NCBI GenBank assembly: GCA_945882005.1 | Contig: CAMCWG010000092.1 | Span: 1-9,760 of the forward strand | Length of the DNA stretch: 9,760 nt | Direction: 5' to 3' | DNA from: Bordetella parapertussis | Lineage (GTDB): Bacteria; Pseudomonadota; Gammaproteobacteria; Burkholderiales; Burkholderiaceae_B | In this document: one piece after another, positions 1-6,602 of the stretch | Numbering within the stretch: position 1 is the first letter of the stretch | How the letters are laid out: the number at the start of each line of letters is the position of its first letter | Program-made: the position numbers and the translations under genes | The notes under the pieces: generated by a model | What the model saw: the letters and a program-made list of their open reading frames with translations, nothing else | The model's database searches: none | Told to the model about the DNA's origin: nothing

Positions 1-10
1 AACAAGCTAC

Positions 11-124
11 GCTTGATGACCATAGCGAGGTGGTCCCACCCCTTCCCATCCCGAACAGGACCGTGAAACACCTTAGCGCCGATGATAGTTGATTAACGTC
101 TGTGAAAGTAGGACATCGTCAAGC
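11..124 (+). rRNA. rrf: 5S ribosomal RNA
   Basis: Structural RNA of the large ribosomal subunit, at the 3' end of an rRNA operon whose 23S gene lies outside the window. Visible evidence: the conserved run CCCATCCCGAACAGG around positions 46-60, the following CGTGAAAC, and the late segment GTGAAAGTAGGACATCG. The two ends pair as the terminal helix, with 11-19 against 116-124 (9 pairs, one of them G-U). The sequence closely resembles betaproteobacterial 5S from memory. The exact mature ends may differ by a few bases, because processing sites cannot be seen. A strong hairpin follows 10 bases downstream, as expected for the end of an rRNA operon. Confidence 0.96.
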
Positions 125-134
125 TCTTACCCCT

Positions 135-175
135 CAAACCCCCAGTCGCACATGCGTCTGGGGGTTTGTCTTTGT
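135..175 (+). terminator. Intrinsic terminator of the rRNA operon
   Basis: A perfect 11-bp inverted repeat, CAAACCCCCAG (135-145) with CTGGGGGTTTG (158-168), encloses a 12-base loop that can itself form a short CGCA/TGCG stem. A T-rich but interrupted tail (TTTGTCTTTG) follows on the + strand. Its place just after the 5S gene makes it the rRNA operon terminator. It may also stop minus-strand transcription coming from maf, although the minus-strand side lacks a U-tract beyond the stem. The remaining gap to maf (about 176-236) shows nothing else recognisable. Confidence 0.82.
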
Positions 176-236
176 GCGTTCGGTTTAGCGCAAGTGTCGC
201 CTCTGCGAATGGACGGATAGAACTGTTTTGCGTAGA

Positions 237-839
237 CTAAAGACAAAGCTTTAGAAGTTGACTTGTCTCGTAAAGGGGCAGTCCCATGACTCCGGTATAG
301 CTGCCACGCAGCTCTCGAATAAACCGAGCCGCAGCACCTTGAATACCATAGGCGCCTGCTTTGCCGAAAGGCTCTTTTGTTGCGACGTAGGCGTTGATAT
401 CGTCTAACGATAATTGACCGAAGCTTACTTCCGATATTGAAAGTGCTTGCCAGCGCATCCTGCCTCGGGCGCACACCACAGCCGTATGCACGAGGTGTGT
501 TTTGCCAGACAGCAGCGACAGTATTTCTTTAGCATCTGCGTCGTCGCGGGGTTTGCCCAGGATGCGGTCTCCCAAAGCAACGGTCGTATCCGCAGTCAAA
601 ATCGTGGCGTCTAGATTAAACCTATCCGGATCTTGATCTTCTAGCCAGATGACTGCGCGGTCAGCCTTATCGCGCGCTGTCCGCTGCACGTAGTCAAGTG
701 GGCTTTCATCTTGTAGGCGAGGCTCATCTTCGCCGGGTGCAGCAGGGATGTCGACAACCTGGTGCGCCACATTGATTTGTAAGAGTAATTCGTGCCGCCG
801 TGGGCTCGCAGAGGCAAGATAAAGAGTGGTCAGTGACAT
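237..839 (-). CDS. maf: Maf-type nucleoside triphosphate pyrophosphatase (YhdE type)
   Basis: A 200-residue Maf/Ham1-superfamily enzyme. The family hydrolyses nucleoside triphosphates, in the YhdE group mainly dTTP and UTP, to the monophosphate and pyrophosphate; it is linked to nucleotide-pool cleaning and septum control. Visible motifs: SASPRR at residues 10-15 (substrate and phosphate binding), ADTTV at 83-87, LGKPRD at 94-99, GKAGAYGIQG at 159-168 and GSYTGVMGLPLY at 179-190. The Gln in the AYGIQG segment points to the YhdE rather than the YceF (m7GTP) subgroup; that subgroup call is inferred. The ATG at 839-837 was chosen because the N-terminus then begins [15 protein letters not shown], as in the family. 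A longer in-frame extension to 878 would run into rlmH. The ATG overlaps the rlmH stop by one base (TAATG) with no clear Shine-Dalgarno, suggesting coupled translation. It is the last gene of the operon. Confidence 0.95.
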   Translation of the reverse strand: MSLTTLYLASASPRRHELLLQINVAHQVVDIPAAPGEDEPRLQDESPLDYVQRTARDKADRAVIWLEDQDPDRFNLDATILTADTTVALGDRILGKPRDDADAKEILSLLSGKTHLVHTAVVCARGRMRWQALSISEVSFGQLSLDDINAYVATKEPFGKAGAYGIQGAAARFIRELRGSYTGVMGLPLYETSQLLKLCL

Positions 840-1309
840 TATGCGCGGTGGTAGGGATGATTCACGAGGATGGACCAACCTCTGTAGATTTGCTCAATCA
901 GTACCACGCGCACTAAGGGGTGCGGCATCGTCATCGACGAGAGGCGCAGCAGCTGAGCGCAAGATGTTTTGAGTGCTGGATCCAGACCGTCCGGGCCACC
1001 GATTAACAAAGCAATCGCTTGGCTAGAGTTCTGCCAGGTCTGAAGTGTGTTTGCAAATTTTGTCGTGCTCAGATCTTTGCCATGCTCGTCGAGCGCGATC
1101 CGTAGCGAATCCGCTGGAATCGCTGCCTCGATACGTTTAGCCTCCGCTGCCATCATCTGCGCAACAGTTTTGCCCGTTGTGCGCGGCTCGGGTTTGATCT
1201 CTTTGAGTACGACGGCCCAGTCAGAGGGCAGTCGCTTTGCGTAGTCATCCCACGCAGTGTTGACCCAGTCTGGCATCTTTGCCCCGACGGCGATCACATA
1301 AATTTTCAT
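839..1309 (-). CDS. rlmH: 23S rRNA (pseudouridine1915-N3)-methyltransferase RlmH
   Basis: A SPOUT-class methyltransferase of 156 residues (E. coli RlmH has 155). It uses S-adenosylmethionine to methylate N3 of pseudouridine 1915 in helix 69 of 23S rRNA, acting on the assembled 70S ribosome. Visible hallmarks: LDEHGKDLS at residues 73-81, the SAM-binding knot segment LLIGGPDGL at 101-109, the stretch around [16 protein letters not shown] at 128-143, and the C-terminal NHPYHRA, which belongs to the active site in the family. The ATG at 1309-1307 gives the family's usual N-terminus MKIYVIAVG. It follows rsfS after 40 bases, the largest gap in the operon, with no good ribosome binding site in it. 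Its neighbour RsfS also acts on the 50S subunit. Confidence 0.97.
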   Translation of the reverse strand: MKIYVIAVGAKMPDWVNTAWDDYAKRLPSDWAVVLKEIKPEPRTTGKTVAQMMAAEAKRIEAAIPADSLRIALDEHGKDLSTTKFANTLQTWQNSSQAIALLIGGPDGLDPALKTSCAQLLRLSSMTMPHPLVRVVLIEQIYRGWSILVNHPYHRA

Positions 1310-1349
1310 GCGAATAGTCTTGGTCGGGGCAGTTCTGTTCGATTAGCGC

Positions 1350-1826
1350 TTAACGCGTCGAACGCGGTGAGCGGGCGGGGCGTGAAGTACGGCTAGCCAC
1401 ACGTCGAGTTGTCGTCTCTTCACGCTGAATCATCGGGTCAAATTTGACGTCACCGGTGACCACGGTAGGGCGTGTTGAGTCGGCTGCAAGCTTCATACGC
1501 ACAGCCTTGCCACCCCAGACTTCTTCGAGGTTGTAATACACGCGAATCGCGGGCTGCATGACGTGCACGATGATGTCACCTAAGTCCACGAGGACCCATT
1601 CGCCCGTCTCTTCGCCTTCGGTCGCGATGACAGTGCCACCGGCTTCGCGTGTTTTATCAGCAACACTGGAGGCTAGCGCACGTGTTTGTCGGTTCGACGT
1701 CGCTGAAGCGATGATGACGCGATCAAACAAGCTGGTGAGATGTGTGGTGTTAAAGACTTTGATGTCTTGCGCCTTCACGTCTTCGAGAGCGTCAACAACA
1801 ACGCGTTGTAGTTTCGTAATATCCAT
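1350..1826 (-). CDS. rsfS: Ribosomal silencing factor RsfS, with basic C-terminal extension
   Basis: RsfS (YbeB/Iojap family) binds ribosomal protein uL14 on the 50S subunit and blocks joining with the 30S, lowering translation in stationary phase or starvation. The 158-residue product has the Iojap domain at about residues 1-106, with the QDIKVFN strand near 20-26, the hydrophobic strand LFDRVIIASATS at 33-44 and the signature WVLVDLGDIIVHVMQ at 77-91. E. coli RsfS is about 105 residues and ends near this point. Here a further ~48 residues follow, rich in Arg, Ser and Thr (nine Arg after residue 117), probably disordered. The ATG at 1826-1824 was chosen because MDITKLQRVVVDAL aligns with the family start; an in-frame extension upstream to 1910 would overlap nadD and looks unrelated. 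It lies 13 bases after nadD, a common pairing in bacteria. Confidence 0.95.
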   Translation of the reverse strand: MDITKLQRVVVDALEDVKAQDIKVFNTTHLTSLFDRVIIASATSNRQTRALASSVADKTREAGGTVIATEGEETGEWVLVDLGDIIVHVMQPAIRVYYNLEEVWGGKAVRMKLAADSTRPTVVTGDVKFDPMIQREETTTRRVASRTSRPARSPRSTR

Positions 1827-1839
1827 TAAGTATCCAGTG

Positions 1840-2436
1840 TCAGGCTGTGCGCTGGCGATAAAGGCCATGCTCGGAAATGTATTGCGCCACAACCTCAGGG
1901 ATGAGGTCACTCGTAGATTCTCCGCGGGTGATCCGATTGCGGATCTCGTTGGCAGAGACGTCTAGTGGGTGAAACGGTAATTCAATTAATTCACGCTGAT
2001 TAGCGGCAAGCCATTGCGCGAGTTCTTGTGGGACGGTTAAGGGTGACCCGGGCCGCTGCGCGACCACGAGCTGCACTCTGGCTGCGATATCAGACCACTG
2101 GCGCCACGTGCAGAAATTAGAGAGTTGATCTGCACCAAGAATCCAGAAGTAGTCCGGTCCTTGTGGCAGCGCATTCAACGTCTCTAACGTATAGGTGGGG
2201 CCAGATCGGTCGGTTTCAATAGGGTTAGCTATCAAGCCTGGCTGGCCTTGGATGGCGAGAGTCACCATTTCAAGGCGCTGTGAAGGGGAGGCGCCCAAAG
2301 GAAGCCTCTGCCATGGCTGGCCTGCAGGGATTAACTGCACCTGATCTAAGAAGAGTACTTCACGCGCGGTACTGGCCAGCGCTAGGTGCGCGCAGTGTAC
2401 GGGATCAAAACTGCCGCCAAGTAAGCCGATGCGCAT
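1840..2436 (-). CDS. nadD: Nicotinate-nucleotide adenylyltransferase NadD
   Basis: Transfers AMP from ATP to nicotinate mononucleotide to form deamido-NAD, a step of NAD synthesis shared by the de novo and Preiss-Handler routes; cytosolic. The 198-residue protein shows the nucleotidyltransferase motif [11 protein letters not shown] at residues 7-17, whose two His belong to the ATP site, then [11 protein letters not shown] at 78-88, the GADQ loop at 101-104 and the C-terminal SANEIR at 161-166, equivalent to the family's ISSTxIR motif. In this last motif an Asn stands where Ser or Thr is usual. The ATG at 2436-2434 overlaps the hemF stop as TAATG. A TTG three codons upstream (2445) is a poorer choice, since [12 protein letters not shown] is the family start. 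It is followed by rsfS, the usual neighbour. Confidence 0.95.
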   Translation of the reverse strand: MRIGLLGGSFDPVHCAHLALASTAREVLFLDQVQLIPAGQPWQRLPLGASPSQRLEMVTLAIQGQPGLIANPIETDRSGPTYTLETLNALPQGPDYFWILGADQLSNFCTWRQWSDIAARVQLVVAQRPGSPLTVPQELAQWLAANQRELIELPFHPLDVSANEIRNRITRGESTSDLIPEVVAQYISEHGLYRQRTA

Positions 2437-3347
2437 TAGAACCAATCCCGTGCTTTAAGGTACTGTCCAAGTGCGGCCTCGGGCGTACCCGCGTCAGCTT
2501 GCCAGTTGTAACGCCATGCGGCCGTGGGGGGCATCGATAACAAGATCGATTCGGTGCGCCCGCCAGACTGTAAACCAAATAACGTCCCACGATCAAAGAC
2601 GAGGTTGAACTCGACGTAACGGCCGCGTCGATAGGCTTGAAAGTCACGTTCGCGTTCGCCATAGGGCAGGTTGCGACGTTTCTCAACAATTGGCATGTAC
2701 GCGGGCAAAAACGCATCACCGACGGAGCGCATAAGTGCAAAAGATGGATCGAAACCGTTGGCGCTCAGATCGTCAAAAAATATGCCGCCCACACCACGTG
2801 TTTCGTTCCGGTGCTTTAAAAAGAAATACTCATCACACCATTTTTTGTATTCAGCATACGCAGTCGGACTGTGTGGCGCGAGTGCGTCTTTATTCGTCTG
2901 ATGAAAATGTCGGGCATCCTCTTCAAAGACGTAGTAAGGGGTCAGATCCATGCCGCCACCAAACCAGAAAACATCTTCTTGGCCCGAGCCCTCTGGTGCT
3001 TGCGCGACAAACATACGCACGTTCATGTGCGTCGTAGGGATGTATGGATTGCGCGGATGCAAGACCATCGACACCCCCATGGCTTCCCACGCGCGTCCCG
3101 CAACTTCTGGACGGTGTGCAGTAGCAGATGGCGGTAGGGTCTTGCCTTTGACGTGACTAAAGAGCACGCCGGCGCGTTCAAACAAATCACCGCCTTCAAT
3201 GAGTCGCGATATGCCACCGCCACCTTCCGCACGCACCCATTCGTCGCGCAAGAAAACTTGATTGCCTGCAGACTCAAGTGTAGAGACGATGTTTTGCTGC
3301 AAACCTAATAAGTAGGTTTCCACGGCAGCCAGGTTCACACTCGACAC
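2436..3347 (-). CDS. hemF: Oxygen-dependent coproporphyrinogen III oxidase
   Basis: Aerobic haem synthesis enzyme: oxidative decarboxylation of coproporphyrinogen III to protoporphyrinogen IX using O2, without metal or cofactor. The 303-residue length is close to E. coli HemF (299). Strong family blocks: THMNVRMF at 106-113, [12 protein letters not shown] at 128-139 (substrate-binding Asp), the long block from KKWCDEYFF to GGIFFDDL at 168-194, [14 protein letters not shown] at 242-255 and [14 protein letters not shown] at 261-274. The start is a GTG at 3347-3345 immediately after the purD stop (TAAGTG, no spacer). A GGGGAG Shine-Dalgarno lies inside the purD end (3362-3357), nine bases before the GTG, which supports this start. 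The gene implies aerobic haem synthesis, though an anaerobic HemN elsewhere cannot be excluded. Confidence 0.97.
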   Translation of the reverse strand: MSSVNLAAVETYLLGLQQNIVSTLESAGNQVFLRDEWVRAEGGGGISRLIEGGDLFERAGVLFSHVKGKTLPPSATAHRPEVAGRAWEAMGVSMVLHPRNPYIPTTHMNVRMFVAQAPEGSGQEDVFWFGGGMDLTPYYVFEEDARHFHQTNKDALAPHSPTAYAEYKKWCDEYFFLKHRNETRGVGGIFFDDLSANGFDPSFALMRSVGDAFLPAYMPIVEKRRNLPYGERERDFQAYRRGRYVEFNLVFDRGTLFGLQSGGRTESILLSMPPTAAWRYNWQADAGTPEAALGQYLKARDWF

Positions 3348-4646
3348 TTAGTGGGGCTCCCCATAGGTCGTCTCCAGTGCGCGCCAGCCGATGTCGCTGC
3401 GGTACTGGGCACCATCGAACTGAATCGCTGCAACGGCTTGGTATGCGCGTTGCTGCGTCGCGCGAACGCTATTGTCGAGCGCGGTGACGCACAGCACGCG
3501 CCCACCTGAGGTGCGCAGCACGCCGTCTTTGAGGGTCGTGCCTGCATGAAAAACGACGCAGTCACCCGCGGCATCCGGAATGCCTTGGATAGCATCGCCT
3601 GTGCGTGGTGTGTCGGGATAGTTTGCGCTCGCCATGACAACGCCAAGTGCAGTGCGCGGATCCCAATCAATCTTGGCTTGATCCAGTGTGCCGCTGACAG
3701 CGTGTTCAAAGACATCAAGCAAGTCACTGCGTATGCGCATCATGATGGGTTGTGTTTCTGGATCACCCATTCGACAATTGAATTCGAGCACTTTGATAGC
3801 GCGTTGCGCGTCCGTGCCCGGCCCAAACATGAGGCCCGCATAAAGAAACCCAGTGAAAGGGATTCCGTCTGCGGTCATGCCGGCAATCGTCGGCCGAATC
3901 ACTTCTTGCATAATGCGTTGGTGCAAGGCGGGTGACACAACTGGGGCAGGGGAGTAGGCACCCATGCCGCCAGTGTTCGGACCCTGGTCGGCATCTTTGA
4001 GTCGTTTGTGATCTTGGCTCGTTGCTAAAGGCAGTATGTTTTTGCCGTCACATAAAACGATAAAGCTGGCTTCTTCGCCGAGCAGACATTCCTCAATGAC
4101 CACGCGTGCACCGGCAGCACCGAGTGAGCCGTCTCCCAACATGGCATCAACCGCGTCGTGGGCTTGCTTGAGTGTCTCGGCAACCACGACGCCTTTCCCT
4201 GCGGCAAGGCCATCGGCCTTGATCACGATCGGTGCACCTTGTGCCTCGATATAGGCGTGCGCGGCAACAGGATCAGTGAAGGTTTGATATGCAGCCGTTG
4301 GAATCTTGTGACGCACCATGAACTGTTTGGCGAAGTCTTTAGAGCTCTCGAGCTGCGCGGCAGCCTTGGTCGGCCCGAAGATCTTTAAGCCATGACGACG
4401 AAACGTATCAACAACGCCCTTGGCCAGCGGGGCTTCGGGACCCACCACGGTAAGTTCTACGCCGTTGTCTTTGACGAACGCTGCCAACGCCTCAGGCTCG
4501 GAGAGCTCGATGTTGGAAGCGCCCGACATGAGAGAGGTACCGCCGTTACCCGGCGCAACATACACGTGAGACACGCGCGACGACTGCAATAAACGCCAGG
4601 CGAGGGCGTGTTCGCGGCCACCAGAGCCGATCACTAAAAGCTTCAT
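3348..4646 (-). CDS. purD: Phosphoribosylamine-glycine ligase (GAR synthetase)
   Basis: Second step of de novo purine synthesis: ATP-dependent joining of glycine to 5-phosphoribosylamine, giving glycinamide ribonucleotide. The 432-residue length fits the family (E. coli 429). Domain order: N-terminal segment with [13 protein letters not shown] at 5-17, ATP-grasp domain from about 100 with [14 protein letters not shown] at 142-155, the [22 protein letters not shown] block at 212-233, the metal/ATP segment [14 protein letters not shown] at 287-300, and a C-terminal GARS-C domain. The ATG at 4646-4644 overlaps the yebC stop by four bases (ATGA). An AAGG ribosome binding site lies nine bases upstream, inside yebC. 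hemF begins directly at its stop codon. I see no purine operator in the window, so any purine control would act at the upstream promoter. Confidence 0.98.
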   Translation of the reverse strand: MKLLVIGSGGREHALAWRLLQSSRVSHVYVAPGNGGTSLMSGASNIELSEPEALAAFVKDNGVELTVVGPEAPLAKGVVDTFRRHGLKIFGPTKAAAQLESSKDFAKQFMVRHKIPTAAYQTFTDPVAAHAYIEAQGAPIVIKADGLAAGKGVVVAETLKQAHDAVDAMLGDGSLGAAGARVVIEECLLGEEASFIVLCDGKNILPLATSQDHKRLKDADQGPNTGGMGAYSPAPVVSPALHQRIMQEVIRPTIAGMTADGIPFTGFLYAGLMFGPGTDAQRAIKVLEFNCRMGDPETQPIMMRIRSDLLDVFEHAVSGTLDQAKIDWDPRTALGVVMASANYPDTPRTGDAIQGIPDAAGDCVVFHAGTTLKDGVLRTSGGRVLCVTALDNSVRATQQRAYQAVAAIQFDGAQYRSDIGWRALETTYGEPH

Positions 4647-5383
4647 GCGTCAGCGCCTTGCTCGTCGATAGAGGCGTTGGTGTAGACCTCTTGCACGTCA
4701 TCGAGACCCTCGAGTGCATCAAGCAGCTTTTGCATTTTGATCGCATCGTCGCCGGTGAGTTCTATTTCGTTATTGGGTTTCATGACGATGTCTGACATTT
4801 CGGGTACTAAGCCTTTCGCTTGCAGGGCATCGCGCACTGCCGCAAAGGCTGTGGTCGGGCAAATGACTTCCACAACGCCTTCTTCGTCGGTGATGACATC
4901 ATCTGCGCCGGCCTCGAGCGCCACTTCCATGATGGTGTCTTCAGAGGCACCAGGCGCGAAAATAAACTGGCCGCAATGCGTAAACATGAAAGCGACTGAG
5001 CCTTCTTGTCCAAGATTCCCGCTATTTTTTGAGAAGGCATGGCGGACCTCTGCAACCGTGCGAGTGCGGTTGTCGGTCATGCAGTCCACAACAACCGCAG
5101 CGCCGCCGACCCCATAGCCTTCGTAGCGAATTTCGTCGTAGTTGGCTCCATCAGCACCGCCTGCGCCGCGGGTAATCGCGCGCTGGATGTTGTCTTTGGG
5201 CATATTCGCACCCATTGCCTTGTCCCAAGCCATGCGCAAACGTGGGTTTGCCTCGGGGTCTGCACCGCCTGCACGGGCTGCCACGGTGATCTCACGGATA
5301 ATCTTGGTCCAAAGCTTGCCGCGCTTCGCATCCTGGCGACCTTTTCGGTGCTGGATATTGGCCCATTTACTGTGTCCGGCCAT
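4643..5383 (-). CDS. yebC: YebC/PmpR family protein (TACO1 homologue)
   Basis: A 246-residue YebC/PmpR/TACO1-family protein. Members were first described as DNA-binding transcriptional regulators (PmpR); more recent work on YebC and mitochondrial TACO1 supports a role in translation, helping ribosomes through difficult stretches such as polyproline. Which role applies here cannot be told from sequence. Family blocks: [14 protein letters not shown] at 1-14, [11 protein letters not shown] at 60-70, [13 protein letters not shown] at 87-99, [13 protein letters not shown] at 105-117 and [13 protein letters not shown] at 122-134, followed by an acidic alpha/beta C-terminal half. The ATG at 5383-5381 is preceded by AGGGA with suitable spacing. 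As the first gene of the minus-strand operon it faces the divergent promoter region. Translation-related genes rsfS and rlmH lie downstream in the same block. Confidence 0.95.
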   Translation of the reverse strand: MAGHSKWANIQHRKGRQDAKRGKLWTKIIREITVAARAGGADPEANPRLRMAWDKAMGANMPKDNIQRAITRGAGGADGANYDEIRYEGYGVGGAAVVVDCMTDNRTRTVAEVRHAFSKNSGNLGQEGSVAFMFTHCGQFIFAPGASEDTIMEVALEAGADDVITDEEGVVEVICPTTAFAAVRDALQAKGLVPEMSDIVMKPNNEIELTGDDAIKMQKLLDALEGLDDVQEVYTNASIDEQGADA

Positions 5384-5517
5384 AGTTCCCTACAATTTGT
5401 CTTGATAATGGTTCATTTTACCTTGGCCGCGATATAAACTCGCCCCTCGGCATTGAATTTATGCCCCGAAACTTGTTTGTTTAACTATTGCTTTATTTCT
5501 TTCCGTCTGGAGCCTCC
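5384..5517. promoter_or_regulatory. Divergent intergenic region between yebC and qor
   Basis: This 134-base AT-rich region must hold the promoters of the yebC operon (leftward) and of qor (rightward). Candidate -10 elements are TAAAAT read on the minus strand (5420-5415) and TATAAA on the plus strand (5433-5438). Neither has a convincing -35 at proper spacing, so neither promoter is assigned. An imperfect inverted repeat at 5447-5469 (GGCAT, seven bases, ATGCC) lies in the middle. The stretch 5471-5507 before qor is rich in T, as in an unstructured leader. No FNR-, PurR- or Fur-like box was recognised. Confidence 0.5.
5509..5512 (+). promoter_or_regulatory. Ribosome binding site of qor
   Basis: GGAG stands five bases before the ATG at 5518. 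This fixes the start of qor there rather than at an in-frame TTG at 5488, which would add ten residues unlike the family and leave this site inside the gene. Confidence 0.8.
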
Positions 5518-6504
5518 ATGAGCAATCTCGTCAAAGCCATCCGCATCGAACAAAACGGCGGTCCCGAAGTCCTAAAACTGGTCGAAATCGAAGTGCCAGC
5601 TCCTGCTGATAACGAAATCACGATTCGTCAGCACGCGGCTGGTCTGAACTTCATCGACATCTATTTCCGCGACGGTCTCTACAAGAATCCGCTGCCACAC
5701 GGTTTGGGTTTTGAAGGTGCGGGCGATGTGATCGCGGTCGGTAAAGCAGTCAAGCAATTTAAAGTGGGTGATCGTGTCGCCTACGGCCAGAGCCCCTTGG
5801 GTGGCTATGCTCAAGCGCGTAACGTGCCAGCCGCACAAGTGGTCAAGTTGCCAAAGGGCATTACGTACGAGCAAGCTGCCGCAATCATGCTCAAAGGCTT
5901 GACCGTTCAGTACTTGTTTCGCCAGACCTATCGCTTGCAAGGTGGCGAAACCATTTTGTTCCACGCAGCTGCGGGTGGCGTTGGCCTGATCGCTTGCCAG
6001 TGGGCAAAAGCCCTGGGCGTCAAGCTTATCGGGACGGTATCGAGCCCCGAGAAAGCCGCTCTGGCAAAGGCACACGGCGCATGGCAAGTGATCGACTATT
6101 CGCGTGAGAACGTGGTCGAGCGCGTCATGGAACTGACCAAAGGTAAGAAAGTCCCAGTCGTGTATGACGGCGTGGGTAAAGATACTTGGGTGACATCGCT
6201 TGACTGCTTGCAGCCACGCGGTTTGATGGTCAGCTATGGCAACGCCTCTGGTGCGGTTGATGGCGTCAACCTCGGTATCCTCGCTGCAAAAGGTTCTTTG
6301 TTCGTGACGCGTCCAACGCTAGGCACCCACGTCAACACTGCTGAGAAAATGCAAGCTGCCGCCGATGAGCTCTTTGATTTGGTTCTGAAGAAGAAAATCA
6401 AAGTTCGCATTGATCAGCGTTATCCGCTTGAGCAGGCTGGTGCTGCACAAACGGCTCTTGCTGCACGCAAGACCACGGGTGCGACAGTCTTCACTCTGGA
6501 TTAA
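5518..6504 (+). CDS. qor: NADPH:quinone oxidoreductase, zeta-crystallin family
   Basis: A medium-chain dehydrogenase/reductase of the zinc-free quinone oxidoreductase branch; reduces quinones with NADPH in the cytosol. The 328-residue length matches E. coli Qor (327), and similarity to it is visible end to end. Blocks: GroES-like catalytic domain at 1-125 with LNFIDIYFRDGLY at 43-55 and GLGFEGAGDV at 62-71; LKGLTVQYL at 125-133; Rossmann motif AAAGGVG at 150-156, followed by the nearly invariant LIACQWAKALG at 157-167; then VVYDGVG and SLDCLQPRGLMVSYGN. The zinc-ligand cysteines of alcohol dehydrogenases are absent, as expected. It stands alone on the + strand, with its own ribosome binding site and terminator, divergent from the yebC operon. 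Confidence 0.95.
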   Translation: MSNLVKAIRIEQNGGPEVLKLVEIEVPAPADNEITIRQHAAGLNFIDIYFRDGLYKNPLPHGLGFEGAGDVIAVGKAVKQFKVGDRVAYGQSPLGGYAQARNVPAAQVVKLPKGITYEQAAAIMLKGLTVQYLFRQTYRLQGGETILFHAAAGGVGLIACQWAKALGVKLIGTVSSPEKAALAKAHGAWQVIDYSRENVVERVMELTKGKKVPVVYDGVGKDTWVTSLDCLQPRGLMVSYGNASGAVDGVNLGILAAKGSLFVTRPTLGTHVNTAEKMQAAADELFDLVLKKKIKVRIDQRYPLEQAGAAQTALAARKTTGATVFTLD

Positions 6505-6531
6505 GTCTGGCCAGGGGCCTTGCCCACAAAG

Positions 6532-6561
6532 AAGCCTGCCGAAAAATTGGCAGGCTTTTTT
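6532..6561 (+). terminator. Intrinsic terminator after qor, perhaps bidirectional with fbp
   Basis: A perfect 9-bp stem, AAGCCTGCC (6532-6540) with GGCAGGCTT (6549-6557), has an 8-base loop and a run of six T (6556-6561), two of them within the stem: a textbook rho-independent terminator 27 bases past the qor stop. Because fbp converges and ends at 6603, the same hairpin may stop fbp transcripts; read on the minus strand, its tail (CTTCTTTG) is only weakly T-rich. Nothing else stands out in 6505-6602. Confidence 0.9.
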
Positions 6562-6602
6562 GCTTTAGAGGTGCTTAAACAACAGCGCTCAGCCCCAAGC
6601 CC

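Larger units (their letters stand above)
237..5383 (-). other. Probable seven-gene operon yebC-purD-hemF-nadD-rsfS-rlmH-maf
   Basis: All seven genes point the same way. The junctions are: yebC/purD 4-base overlap (ATGA), purD/hemF abutting (TAAGTG), hemF/nadD 1-base overlap (TAATG), nadD/rsfS 13-base gap, rsfS/rlmH 40-base gap, rlmH/maf 1-base overlap (TAATG). No hairpin with a T-tract was seen inside the block. A single transcript starting upstream of yebC is therefore the simplest reading, with internal promoters possible but not visible. The order resembles that of Bordetella-like genomes, from memory. The mixture is translation factors plus purine, haem and NAD synthesis. Confidence 0.8.

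Noticed and set aside
127..474. Minus-strand open frame of about 115 codons across the rRNA terminator and the end of maf
   Set aside because: It overlaps maf in another frame, crosses the terminator hairpin, has a composition unlike a real protein and matches no family I know.
1310..1349. The 40-base rsfS-rlmH gap as a place for a small gene or promoter
   Set aside because: It is too short for a gene, and no convincing -10/-35 pair or hairpin was seen.
1827..1910. Upstream extension of rsfS by 28 codons
   Set aside because: It lies within nadD and is unrelated to the Iojap family start, which fits the ATG at 1826.
3546..3935. Plus-strand open frame of 129 codons opposite purD
   Set aside because: It is a shadow of a strongly conserved purD frame, with no ribosome binding site or recognisable protein. 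Similar antisense frames opposite hemF, yebC, qor and pepN were rejected for the same reason.
3941..3956. A 16-base sequence in purD that recurs exactly at 8241-8256 in pepN
   Set aside because: Both copies encode Tyr-Ser-Pro-Ala-Pro in frame with identical codons, in a segment expected in PurD. Chance identity of the same short peptide explains it better than a mobile or regulatory repeat.
5402..5438. TTGATA (5402-5407) and TATAAA (5433-5438) as a -35/-10 pair for qor
   Set aside because: The spacing between them is 25 bases, too long for a sigma-70 promoter.
5488..5517. Ten-codon N-terminal extension of qor from TTG at 5488
   Set aside because: The GGAG site directly before ATG 5518 and the family's N-terminus both favour the shorter protein.
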